NCBI GenBank assembly: GCA_019096195.1
Contig: JAGTXK010000090.1
Span: 62,001 to 126,000, forward strand
Direction of reading: 5' to 3'
Origin: Boletus sp. NGJ
Lineage: Eukaryota > Basidiomycota > Agaricomycetes > Boletales > Boletaceae
Length of the DNA: 64,000 nt
Position numbers and translations under genes: made by a program. This document shows positions 23,001 through 35,000 of the stretch, piece after piece (positions within the stretch are counted from its first letter, which is position 1; the number at the start of each line of letters is the position of its first letter). The notes beneath the pieces are model-generated. The model had not been told where the DNA came from. It worked only from the letters and a program-made list of their open reading frames with translations, and ran no database searches.

Positions 23001-23467
23001 ATCATTGTAGTTAATATGACGGCGATACAAATGCAACGATAACCGTATGCGACAGAGAGGGAGAGACTGGGCGGCAGCGTGAAGCGCTGTCCGGCTCCGG
23101 ATCGTCCTATGGGCTAGGGTGAGCTGCGAGGGCGGGTGGGAGTCGCAGGGCGACCGCAGGGCGCCTGGAGGCTGGGACTCCCCGGAACCCAAGAGAATGC
23201 GAGGCGAGGAGATGGCTTGAGGAGACATCGATACATACAGGGCAGGGTGTGGTGAAGGATCATCTTTACTACCAAGCAGTAGTACCAACGGTGAAAAAAG
23301 TGGCGCGAGACGAAGCGTCGTAACTTGCGACAGAACGGCACTCTTTACCAACGGGTCCTTACATGTACACTTCGATCGTGATTAACAGCTACGCTCGGGA
23401 TCCGAAGCTCGCATTGTAGTTTACAATTAAAATATTAGGATGGCAGCCGGTATTGGCAAGCTGCGCA
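23001..23467. other. Intergenic region between convergent genes
   Basis: Holds the 3' flanks of GTPase copy 2 and of the minus-strand phosphatase. The open frame seen antisense to copy 2 across 22.4-23.3 kb is a shadow. Nothing else recognised. Confidence 0.45.
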
Positions 23468-25654
23468 TTATGAGTTGCTAGAGTCCCCGCCAACATTTCC
23501 ACACGTTCTCAAATACTCAACATATTCCACCAGAAATTGGACTTGCTCCAACGTTTCGATAGCCTTCACGCTTCTTCTTCTTCGTGCCACCTCAATGGCC
23601 CGCTCCACCAGCTGCAACGTATCCCGCCGCACCACAGTTTCGCTGTCCCATCGGAAAGTATCTGACGGGTTGTCGTTGCGCTTTATCTCGGCCATACTTG
23701 TGGCGGTGACAGTGCTCGGTGGAATGTCAGTCTCGATCCATCCGCAGAGCCCGAGCTTTAGCATCCAACAGCATGCAAAGAGCCCAGCGCGACCAACTCC
23801 CCCGCGGCAGTGCACCAACACAGAAATGCCTCGTAGGGTGTATTTTTCAATGATACGATCTAGATCGGCGTCCAGAGATTTGGGTGAAAGCGGAGTTAGG
23901 CCTTCTGGTAGGGGAATGCTACGAACAGGTGGATCGCATCAGCGGGGGAGAACGGGTATGCAGTGCAGAATGCGTACCGTAGAACATCGAGACCCTCTCG
24001 ATGTGCAACTTGGCAATATTCAAACCATGAAGCGCCTATTAGAAATTCAAGTTCCTCGTTGTCGAGACAGCTTCGGTGTACGATAATGTTACTAAACGTG
24101 GCAATGTAATGAGAGAACAAGATTTACCACACGACACATCGCGCCCCGAGCATTTTCATCCGTCGCAGATCGACATCCAGACTTCGACAAACTGCACTCC
24201 GCCCACGCACGGGTCCGCTCAATCGCACTTGTTGGAGATGGCAGGGAAAGAGAACATCGATAGAAGGAACACGATCAGGACAAGAGAACTAACCTTTCTT
24301 TCCAGGGCAAGATGACAGAAGAAGATTTCCAAGCTTGAAAGGTCTTTGACTGGCCGTACCGTGTGGGGGGGATGTTGTGGTTGATGACTTGGAAGCCCGA
24401 AACTTGGAAATCTTGTTTGGGGGCGACGGGGCTGTTGGTGGGCGACTAACCGATATAAAAACAAGTGTGTAGTAATCCAAAGACAGTACTCACATGAATG
24501 GATGTAGGGCATAGGTAGTTGGGAGAGCAAGTATCGACGGGCGGCGGCTCTGTGAAGTTTGAGAGGCCGCGGCCGTTTGAGTGGACGAAAATGGGGAATG
24601 GCGTGGCGGCAGTTTCGGATTCGCATCCGTGACATCATTTTCGGACTCCCCATCGGAAATGGTGTGACTCTTGAGGTTACGCTTGAACGATAGCAGTATT
24701 CGTGACGAGGGGACGGGCAGAGGAGGGAGCGAGATTTTTGTGTTGAGGGCAGCGTTGACAGCACCAGCAAGAGACGAACGGATGTCGTTGGATGGTAAAT
24801 ATTTGTGCTGTGAGATGGAAGGTAAAGGTAACTCTACATGTGAGGGGAATAGTTGTGGATATCCAGCAATCCGGTCGAGGCTGTAGGAAAGATGAATTTC
24901 AAATAAGACTGGACAAGGTCGTTTACATGGAGTGAGATGAGACGAAATTGCGACGAGTAACTCCGGAGGTATTATTTGTGAAATACTGTAATAGTTGGTC
25001 AGTGACGAGCAACTTGCGGCGCGAATCGACTGACTTGATGGGATGCGTTTCTGATGTTTTGATGTGCAAAGCAGAATTGCTAGTGTCTGCTTGATTGGAT
25101 TGGATGGTAATGGATTCCGAAAGAGCATTGGACAGTTCGGTTTGGAGCTCTGGATGTGGTACAGTTTCTCCAGTAGCGAGTGCGGCGCGTTGTTTCGCTG
25201 CTGGTATCAGGGGGCCACACTCTCTGTCGGCGGGAGTGACGGAGGAGGCACAAGGCCACCAGAGAACCTGGTCTGCGTATTTCTCCTGACGCTCACGCAG
25301 ACCGCGGACAACATCGGGCAAATGCAAGGAGAGTGGTGCATATAAAATGGGACAGCCTTTGAAGGGGTAAGAAGCATAGGAGGGAAGTGGGGGCTCTGTA
25401 CCTTGATGGCCATATTTTATGCGGCTATACTCGCTCATATGGTGTTGGGAAGCCAGGGGAGCAAGCTTCTGCTATCAGCGCCACAGGAAGAGAAGGAGAG
25501 GTGCAGCTGCGCGCACCTGGAGAGCCCATGGGTGATAGACCACGTTGGGTGAAGGTGTAGCACGTTTCGGAGGATCTGGTCGATTAATCTCTGCCACGGT
25601 TCTGGCTTTGCGACGGGGTGAGGGCGGAGCGACGTCGAGAACGGCGTCAGACAT
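23468..25654 (-). CDS. CDKN3-type protein phosphatase
   Basis: Multi-exon gene read from an ATG at 25654 (MSDAVLDVAPPSPRRKARTV). A disordered N-terminal half includes SEYSRIKYGHQG and ends near 24,930. Then come GNLLLSSCPGKK, VRLSGPVRGRSAVCRSLDVD, an ELEFL-x-GASWFEYCQVAHRE block, GLDVLRY, and the catalytic loop VLVHCRGGVGRAG (H-C-x5-R; cysteine at about 23,814). The C-terminal helices end with VEYVEYLRTCGNVGGDSSNS. The arrangement matches fungal dual-specificity/tyrosine phosphatases with a CDKN3 (KAP) domain, which in animals remove the activating phosphate from CDK2; the fungal substrate is not known. An aspartate general acid should lie in the loop before the HC motif but was not placed with certainty. 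The start lies 228 bp from the chitin synthase ATG on the other strand. Confidence 0.8.
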
Positions 25655-25882
25655 GGCCAGGTCGGATAAACGGTAGTAATGGCATTGTTCGGATGATGAG
25701 CTGTCCCAACTGACAGATAAATCGACTAGCTTTCCCTCGGTGGGTCACAGCCTTCCGTCTTCCATCGTCCTCAACGCCGTCCGTCATCGTCCTCCTGGTC
25801 CTCGCTCACTATCACAGTCTTTTCTTTTGTCTTTTCTGTCTTTTTTCTTCCATCTGACCGCTCCTTGTCATACTAGAGAGAC

Positions 25883-28800
25883 ATGTCCCGCTCAGTCCGA
25901 CTTGCACATCAGCCAAGTCGTCTCGACAACATCCCACCATCGGCATCACGTCCGCCCATCTCCACTGGCACCACCATCCGTCGTGCAAAGACCCTCACTC
26001 GCCCGGAGCGCAGTGTTGCACCCGTCCCACTCATCAACCCCCCGTCTTCTCTCGCACCGACCGCATCAGGTTGGGTACCTGGCGCTGGCATCGGCAGTGG
26101 TTTCGACCCATGGCGTGTCTTCTCTCGCATCGTTACCTTCTGGGCCCCCTCCTTTTTGCTCATGTCTATTGGCGGTCTCAAGGACAAGAACACGATCCAG
26201 GCTTGGAGGGAGAAGATCACTCTCTGCTTCATCATCTTGGTTCTTTGCCTAGCAGTCGCTTTCATTACCGTTGGTACGCAAATGGTCCTTTGCCCCTCTA
26301 CCTCTAGCACCACTTCCGCTCGTTATACCACACTCGGTTCTGTCGCTGGCACCCTCAGCGTACAGGGTATCGTCTTCAACGTGACCGCTGCAAACAGTCC
26401 ACAAGGCGTCAATCTAAACTTGCTCACCGAACAAGAGCCCGGTCAAGATATCACTCCATACTTCACCCGCAGCGCGTCACAGTATACTGCCTGCAATGGT
26501 CTCAGCTTCCACGTTGCAACAGACAATCCATGTAGCTCCACTACATCTTGCCCTCTCGGCCTCCTCAATGCTTCTTCTACCTTCACCCAGCTCAACATAC
26601 ATGAGACCTCGCAGCTTCTTGGCTATGATTGGGACCAGGTTGCTATCCTGTCCAATTACTTTGTGGTCGATGGCGCCGTTCTCAACATGAATCCCTACAT
26701 TGAACTACACCCCAGCGCAATTCCTTCCGACCCCGTCGATCTTGCCATTCGCACTGTTCTACTCCAGTCGAACGATACCGGTGGCAAGGATGCTACTTTG
26801 CTGTTCTACAACAACGCCGCCACCAAATCTGCCGTCCCTTGTCTCACTCAACGATACTACGCCGGCAACATAGACAAAATCACACCTGGTTGTTTCGTGT
26901 CATCATTATTTCTCTACGTTGGCCTCATCGTCATCCTCAGTCTTGTTCTTGTGCGATTCGCGATGGCTTGTGTATTTAACTGGTTCCTCTCCGCCAGATT
27001 AGCTGGCCCTCCCGATAGTACGGACCTAAACCGCTCACTCATCAGCCCAGCGGTCATGCCAGAAGGCGCTAACATCTCCATCGACAACAAAACCGGAATA
27101 GCACCTTGGGCAGGTCCTGGCGGGTCCAAGAAACCCGCAACCCTCCGTAAACCCTCCCGAACCCCTACTACCACTTCAATGTCTCCTCAGGAACCTAGTC
27201 AAATCGTGAGTTTAGCGCAGATTGGAGCTGAGCTCTTCGCGGTGTGTTTGGTGACATGCTATTCCGAGGGTGAAGACTCCATGCGCTCGACGCTCGATTC
27301 GCTTTCTCAAACGACATATTCCGACCACCGAAAACTCCTTCTCATCGTTGCCGATGGAATGATTACCGGAGCTGGAGAGAAAAGGAGCACTCCAGATATT
27401 TGCGTCAGCCTATTGGAGGCCGATCCACGGTTTGGAAACCCCGCACCTATGAGTTACCTTGCCGTTGGATCTGGGGCGAAGCGGGAGAACCGTGCAATGG
27501 TTTACGCAGGCCATTACAGTACGTTTTTTTTTTGTCAAGGCTTCACTCGACGTGACCCTACAACTTTCGTTTGCACAGCTTGTGCAGGTCGCCGCACTCC
27601 TACGTTGATAATTGTCAAGTGTGGGACAGAAGGCGAGTCAACAGACAAGAAACCCGGCAATCGTGGCAAGCGCGACAGCCAACTTATTCTGATGAACTTC
27701 TTCTCCCGGGTCACTTATAATGATCGCATGACCCCACTCGACTTCGACATGTTCCGTAAAATCCATGTGCTTATGGGTGTAACTCCTGATTTCTTTGAAG
27801 TTTGCTTGATGGTATGACGATTCCGCCTGTTATTGATACTCCAGGAAGGTCTCATGTTTGACAGGTTGATGCAGATACCAAAGTGTTCTCTGATTCGCTC
27901 AAAGCCTTGGTAAACTGCATGCACCATGACCAAATGATCATGGGTGTTTGTGGAGAGACCCGGATAGCCAACAAACGAGCGTCATGGGTCACAGCCATCC
28001 AGGTATTTGAGTACTTCATCTCCCATCATCTTGCCAAGGGTTTCGAATCCGTATTTGGTGGAGTTTCATGCCTTCCGGGCTGTTTCTCCATGTTCCGATT
28101 GAAAGCTCGTCGGAATAGTGGTGATGATTGGATTCCTCTTATCATCAAGCCTGAAATCGTCCGAGAATATAGCCAAAGCGAAGTCTCGACTCTGCACCAG
28201 AAAAACCTTTTGTTGCTCGGTGAAGATCGTTTCTTGACTACCATTCTCATCCGTACATTTCCCAACCGCAAAATGATGTTTCTACCGCAAGCCCGCTGCC
28301 GTACCGTTGTCCCCGATACATTCTCGGTCCTTCTATCTCAACGGCGTCGTTGGATCAATTCAACTATCCACAACCTAATGGAGCTTGTCCTTGTACGCAA
28401 CCTCTGTGGTACATTCTGTTTCAGCATGCAGTTCGTTGTATTCATGGATCTCCTCGGCACCGTCGTCCTTCCGATAGCCATTTCGTTGACTTATATGCTC
28501 ATCGGTAGCATGGCCATAAACCCTCCGGTCAATTTCGAAGAGGCAATCCCATTGATGTTGTTGGTTGCTGTGCTTGGTCTTCCCGCCATTCTGATTTTGA
28601 TCACAACACGGAAGATCGTTTATGTGTTTTGGATGTTGATATACCTCATTGCCCTCCCCATTTGGAACTTTGTGTTGCCTCTTTATGCATTCTGGCACTT
28701 TGATGACTTTTCGTGGGGAGAGACGAGGTTGGTTCTTCTCCGGTTGTTAGCTTGTTGGTACACCCAACTGACTACTCGTAACAGGAAAGTGGAAGGAGAA

Positions 28801-29442
28801 GCGAAAGATGAAGCCCATGGAACTGGTGACGCTGCTGCCGGTGGATTGTCGGTGCCGCTTCGCCGCTGGGAAGACTGGGAACGATCAAGGCTCCGCAAAC
28901 TGAAGCGTGAAGAACGAAGAAGACGAGATATGGAACGTCGTCATCCGGGCGGGTTCGTCACCAGCGAGAACGATCTGCTAAGCGTTCAAGGAGGGAGTCA
29001 GTACGAAGGCTCCGACACGTACTCAGTTGCTTCTTCGGATGATGATCATTGGGGCCAACAGGTTGGAGGGTACAACGAGAGCAGTATGCAGTACCCTCCA
29101 CCACCCGTGGGTCTCCATAATGCCCCAACAGCTACTGGGGGGCTGGTTGGCGCTGCTGAACTGGAAGCGATGATGGATACTGGGTTCGACGAGGAATCCC
29201 CCAGCCACTCTCCTGCACGCACACCGATGTCCTCAGCATTCGCATCACGCTATCAGCTATCCGACAACCCATCTCAACAGCATTTGATGGGCTATGGCGC
29301 CATGTCGCGTTCCGGGTCTCTTGAGGGTTCTCAGACACCCTTCTCCCTTTCTCCCCATCACCGGGATGTACACGACTATCACCGACGACCGAGAGAAGCG
29401 TACGGACCCCTTGGACCATTAGACCCAGGAGAGAAGTTTTAA
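25883..29442 (+). CDS. Chitin synthase, class IV-like (Chs3 type)
   Basis: Three exons (25883-27518, 27579-27811, 27865-29442) give 1,148 residues. Processive family 2 glycosyltransferase making chitin from UDP-GlcNAc at the plasma membrane. Visible are an N-terminal helix ([20 protein letters not shown]), an extracellular-type region with cysteines (about residues 140-340), a second helix ([20 protein letters not shown]), then the catalytic domain: [55 protein letters not shown] and the [16 protein letters not shown] product/acceptor motif. Several membrane helices follow (about 28,430-28,700), then a Ser/Pro-rich cytosolic tail of about 200 residues. The short helix-flanked N-terminus without a myosin motor, plus QRRRWINST, fits class IV rather than classes V/VII or I-III; class is inferred by motif only. 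Confidence 0.93.
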
Positions 29443-30344
29443 AGAGGGACTCGTTAAATACATGATTTTCGATCTTTGTGGATATTCCTATGCCATATCC
29501 CTTCTCATGATGGGTGCCGTACTGATAGTCTTTAGTGAATTTCGCCTTCTGTCTCTTGTTGTACAATTTTCTTGTGGATCTTTGTCACTTCAAGTTGATC
29601 ATTTGAATGACAGACTAATAGATGCCCAGGAAATTGCTCTGCACCAATATCGCAACGCGCATTGACATTCCGTGCGTAACAATTACTTCACCTTGCTTGC
29701 AAAGCAAGGTCCATGCATAGTCACCTATTCTGCAGATTCGCTACAAGAACAAACGTTGATATATCTATGTTAACGTTCGGCAGACGAAAGCAGACAAAAG
29801 GTCATTTACTGTAATTAATATTTTGGCGGAACTACGGACATACGGACATACCAGTAGTAAACCCAGTTCCTGTGACTGTCATTTTAAGTTTTCTGCGGTG
29901 ACTACTGTATCGTGGTTATTCAAACAAGATGTAGATGATGTTGAAGTGCTACTCTAACTGATCGGTCTATTTGTTCTAGCGAAGTAACAGCACAGAATGA
30001 GTACCTCCTCACCATCGTCTTGCGCTTGGCCCCCAGGATTTGGATCATGTCCGCGCTTCGCCTCCTGGATGCCCATATCTGGCCCTACCATGGGGCCTTT
30101 ATGATCAATATCACTGTCAGGTACACCTCCATTTGGTTTAATCGATAATCTCTGCAGAGATAATAATCAGATGACTTCTTCGAGAGATGTGTATGGCCTT
30201 GCCTTCACAAGCCGTTGGAAGCGACTCCTCAAGCGACCTCTCACTCCGGGTATGGACGTATCCGGTCCTTCTCCGGGGTAAATACGCTTATGCCTTTTCC
30301 GCCTCTTCCACATACCCTTGACGGTAGCGGAGTCCGTTCGTCCC
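29443..30344. other. Intergenic region, no convincing gene
   Basis: The stretch contains A/T-rich sequence after the chitin synthase stop. One 35-codon frame at 29,997-30,104 is too short to support alone. The right part may overlap 3' exons of the WD40 gene (see that entry). Confidence 0.4.
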
Positions 30345-30638
30345 TTTACTGCAGGGCAGGGCTCCGTCTGGACTTCACGAGCTTGTTTGGCGCCACCTAT
30401 TCGCGGGGATGGTAGATGATGAGACCTCGGGAGCTGCCATTTTGGATATCAGTGTGGGAAGAGGGGAGGTATGGAGTTCAGCTCACTTCTAGGATGGAGC
30501 CTAACAAGCTGTTCGGAGAGGGCGGCAGCGGTACCAGAGCCGGCGAGACAACTAGAGGGACTGGGTTGCCCTCAGGCCTTGAACCCGTCGTGGGCTGTGA
30601 ACATATTAGGACAGCTGTGCGGCCTGGAAACAAGAACA

Positions 30639-31640
30639 TCAACTCACTAGAGGAGAAGGCGCAGCTCTGGGTAATGGGGGCGGTGCATTCGGGGAAGGTC
30701 GGCGAACGACATCGGCGTCCCAGACCCATATCCTAAAATCACAACACCCACCCACGAGATATCGGCCATCGAAAGAAAATGCGACACAGGAGACGTCATT
30801 GGCGTGGCGGAGGGGGGGACCGGCTACCTGACGAGTGTCAAGATTCCACACTTGCATGACAATGTGAGGGCCAGCAGTAGCAAGGAAGGTGCCGTCGGGG
30901 GATATGGCGATGGAGGTGATGATATTCGCGTGGGATCTCATGGACTCTCCGACTTGTTCGCCAGTGACGACGTCCCAGACGCGTATTGTACCATCATCGG
31001 AGGCGGTGACGAGCTGTCGACCGTCGGGGGTGTACACGACGCATCTCACATCGTTCTCGTGGCCTTCCATGGGATCGAGTAGCATCTGGCCTATGTCAGA
31101 ATCACAGATGCGGACTGTTTTGTCGTTTGCAACGCTGGCGATTTCGAGACCATCAGGGGAATAAGTGAGGGCATACAGATTGCCATTGTGTGATCTGAAG
31201 GGGCCAGCGACTAAATCACCTGTATCTGCGTCCCATATGCGTATTGTATTATCTCCAGTAGTGGCGATTCGTCGCCCGTTGGGCGAGAATGTGACACACC
31301 ACAGGCCAGAGGCATGTCCTTCAACGGGCTCATGCACGAGTTCGCCACTCGACACACTCCAAACCCGCAACGTTCGATCCTCTGCCGCAGTGGCAATCCT
31401 TTCGCCGTCGGGTGAGACTGCGACGGAGCGGACTACATCTGTGTGACCCGTGAACGGCTCCCTCGTTTGCAAGCCCGTTTCGAGGTCCCATATTCGAACG
31501 GTGTTGTCCCACGAAGAGCTGGCAATGCGACGGTTATCAGGGAAGAAGGCGACACATCTGACAGTGTCGGTGTGGCCAACCAACGTTCGTAGTGGGCGGA
31601 CGTGGTCTGGTCTGCGGAGGCGTGCAGCAGAGGACAGCAT
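30639..31640 (-). CDS. WD40-repeat protein
   Basis: An intron-free frame of 333 residues made almost wholly of WD40 repeats, with about seven units ending in variants of IWD/VWD: SWDNTVRIWD, EDRTLRVWS, GDNTIRIWD, NDKTVRICD, DDGTIRVWD, VMQVWN and FRIWVWD, each with the preceding GH and SPDG/SPNG turns. That is enough for one seven-bladed propeller. Such high-identity repeats resemble the WD40 halves of fungal NACHT-WD40 (NLR) proteins and HET-D/E relatives, but no nucleotide-binding domain is present. Instead of stopping at 30,639, the frame could splice at GTGAGT (30,646) into exons reading PTTGSRPEGNPVPLVVSP and then VAPNKLVKSRRSPALQ, ending at TAA 30345-30347. Partner and role are unknown. 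Starts 429 bp from the DOCK gene, divergently. Confidence 0.85.
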   Translation of the reverse strand: MLSSAARLRRPDHVRPLRTLVGHTDTVRCVAFFPDNRRIASSSWDNTVRIWDLETGLQTREPFTGHTDVVRSVAVSPDGERIATAAEDRTLRVWSVSSGELVHEPVEGHASGLWCVTFSPNGRRIATTGDNTIRIWDADTGDLVAGPFRSHNGNLYALTYSPDGLEIASVANDKTVRICDSDIGQMLLDPMEGHENDVRCVVYTPDGRQLVTASDDGTIRVWDVVTGEQVGESMRSHANIITSIAISPDGTFLATAGPHIVMQVWNLDTRQVAGPPLRHANDVSCVAFSFDGRYLVGGCCDFRIWVWDADVVRRPSPNAPPPLPRAAPSPLVS

Positions 31641-32069
31641 TCTGCCTTGAATGTATCAGCGAAACTTGGCTCGACGACGAGAGCTGCGACTCGGATCCGC
31701 TCGGCGAAGAAATGGTGGGTCTGAGTTGAGTTGGATAGTTTGATCGGTCCGTAGTGCAACTAGCAACGAGTACTTAAATCTTGTCGATCTTGTTATGATA
31801 GACAGATTCAAGATTCGTACACAGTCGCTGGCGTTCCAAGTTATTTGCACTTGCTAACATCTCTACATTTTCTTCCCGCCCTCTCTCCGTCGAACTGGTG
31901 ATCTTCCTGCCAAGTTACTCCGACCTCGTCCGGCGCATCAAGCGAGCCTTCATTACGTTGATTCTACCCAGGGACACCCTCGTTCAGCTACCCTGCTACG
32001 TTACCGGCTCATTCTCGCATCAACACATTTCGTCCGGGTCGTTCCTTACACCGAGTCCCCCTGCTCTCA

Positions 32070-35000
32070 ATGGGCACAGCGACCGCTCAGCGCAGAGGCG
32101 TCTGGGAGCCTCTCCCACTCATCGTGTACGGCTATGCCGTCCATCCACTTTCCCCATCCAAGCGTGACACACGCATATCGAGCCGACGTCCCATGTCCAC
32201 GATCACCGAGGTCTCGGATGGTGAAGTCGGCGGCCACAGGGATGTCATTTCCCTCGAAGTCGGCGACGAAGTGTACGCTTTTGAGAAATACACACCTAGA
32301 GGCAAGGAAGTCGAAGGTGTCTGGTATCGTGGGTGCGTCGACCCGACAACTTCCGCGACAATGATCATCACACTGAATCCCCATTCCTAGATACGTTGTG
32401 TGCACAGCTCGTCGACCACCTCCTTTGACTTGGTCCGATCCTTCAACTTTCACGCCCACGAAAGCGCCCCCCAGAGCCGACGAACCTCAACAAGTGTTCA
32501 TTGGCATTTTCCCTGCATCTCACATCTACGCTCGGGACGAGTTATCAGACGCGGAAGGCCGTCTACCTGACCTAGTCACATCGTTGATCAATAACCCAAG
32601 TCCCGCTACTGTTCAACACCAGAACGGAGCATCGCACGTGGCCGATCAACCTGCTGAATGGAAGCGCGAACGTGATGACTCTGGCCCCGACCATCCCGTA
32701 CGAGAGCGTGAAAAAGATGGTTTGGAAGATGAGCGCAAGTCATTCAAGCTCCCCCCGCCACCTGACCAAGCCAAGTCATCCCGTGCTGCAGTCACAGTTT
32801 ACCCAGCTAGCATTTACTCCGCTGCTCCCTCTGAAGAAGTGTTGAAACCACTCCCACCAAGACCTTCTCTCAAGTCCGGCGACGACACTGCGTCCGGTGC
32901 GACACAACCTATCATCGATGAGATTGCATCGGCTCTGAGGGAATGGCATAGCTTAATGTTTCAGTACCTGGGACGAAGGCAATATGCGCTCTTTCATACG
33001 GTTAAATCTCACATCGAAGCCTTACATCTCGGTCGAAGGCAATTGCTCGCGCAAACCCTGAGTGCCGAGGAAACAATTACACTAAGGAGAGACTGTGTGG
33101 CGAGGCTAGTGACTGGAAACATGGTTCAGGATTTGGATATCATTGTCAGGCATCCTACTTGGGGAGCACTCGTTGCTGTCGATGTAGAAGGCGAGGTCGA
33201 TCCGCGAAGTTGGGTTAGTGCTGTCAGGATGTATGCTATGCAAACTGCATTGGCATACATGAACGTACCAGCAGATCACCTCAACCTCATAAAGAATGCG
33301 CCAGCGGAATATTATAATCCTTCAGCACCGATCCCGACTCCAGCCCATTCTGCTTTCCCTGATGTCTCTCGTCCTCGCCATTCGTCTCGCCTCGTCGGCT
33401 CTCTTGATTCTCCGACTTCTCATAGTGGCGGTGGCGCTAAACCATCCCCTGCAAAGTTTTATCATATATTCCTCGACCTCCGTGCCTTCGTCGCCTCCTT
33501 CTGTGCACCAGGGGAGGTGGCCGAACTTTTCTTCTCCATCTACAAACACTCAGATAACCCGCGATTCGTGACGGAAGACTGTTGTGTTGTGCTAAACCAC
33601 AACGGTGTACCCGCTCGAGAAGGTGGTTCAACGATACGTGCCCGCACACTCTTCACCGATATCGCACAGAGCGATGCACAAGATACGTTGTTTTTAGTGT
33701 GCCGGATTGTTCGCAACGGGGCCATGAAAATGGCGTCAAGTATCAGCTCCGGTATGCCTAGCGTGGACAACAGCAGACGAAGACCTTCAGACTCGTCGAT
33801 TTCCCTCGTAGATTTCACAGGGGCGGTTCGTACACCCTCTACGCCATTCAGCCAAGAAAGTGCCAACTACCGTCGTCCGTTCGGTTGTGCAGTACTTGAG
33901 TTGACACAGTTGAGCAAGGTGGTAGTTGAAGGATCTGGTGTATCCCCGATGCGCGAATACATAATGCCGATCTATGTTCCGGTTAACGAGGCGTTGTTCT
34001 CCATGCTTCATCAAGATATCATTGCGGGTAACTCCAGAGAGTATGAGAAGTCGTCAAGGTGCTTGCCTATTCTTTTTGACCATATTCAGCAACTGATAAC
34101 TTCGTAGGGCCGAGATGCTTGCAGTATCGGTCAAGATCTTCCATGGAGATGCGTCCACAATCATCAGAGAGAACATGTCTCTTCTTCAAGATATCCCGCT
34201 TACCCTCCGCCTTGGCTTCCCTGATGTTGTGTTCCCGGGTGATATCCGTAACGAACTTTACATCAAGCTCTGGTCTGGAGATTTTCCCACTTCTCATACG
34301 CAGTCTGCGCGTCTCAGCATGGCCAACTTTGCTCGTCCCGGGCCATCTGCTCAAAACGTCCAGCTCACCATTGAGGTTCGAGATTCCTCTGGTTCTACAG
34401 TGGAGAATGCCATCTCTCTTGGAGCTGGTGAACCACCTGTGACGCAGTTCAACTCAATAGTGTTCGTTCGGAACAATCAGCCAACATATGGCGAACTCAT
34501 CAAGCTTCAGTTACCTCTCCGGGGTGTGCCTGACTGGCACCTGTTCTTCACATTTAGGAATAGGACCGGGAATCGTGCTTTAGGGCCCGAGCGCGCCTAC
34601 GCATTTGCATTTCTACCTCTGTTCCCCGGCCAAGGCGCTTTCTTAGAGGATGGTAGCCATACCCTGGTATTGTACAAAGCCGACAGACTGGGCCAATTTA
34701 CACCAGAAATGTATCTCTCGTCGTCGCCTTGGGTTTTGCCTGGTCAGCGCCTAGATCAAGTGACAGTGTCCTCCGATCTCCAGAGGCTCGCTCCTCCCCT
34801 CCGCGACACCCTCATCGTCCGATCTTCTCTGTGCTCTACCAAATTTACCCAGAACCCCGTATTGCTCAGTCTTCTCAAGTGGGAGCAGATTCCAGACAAG
34901 GAACTTCTTTCTACCGTACTCAGTAAATTCACCTTCGTTGGTGAAGGTGAAATTGTCAAGTTCCTGCGCGACATCTTCGACTCGCTCTTCGGCATTCTTA

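Noticed and set aside
22371-23351. 326-codon frame antisense to GTPase copy 2
   Set aside because: Its sequence is a Pro/Ser/Leu-rich shadow of the clear GTPase frame on the other strand.
29997-30104. 35-codon frame with Cys, Trp and Pro residues
   Set aside because: Too short, no signal peptide, no paralogue visible; could be a chance frame.
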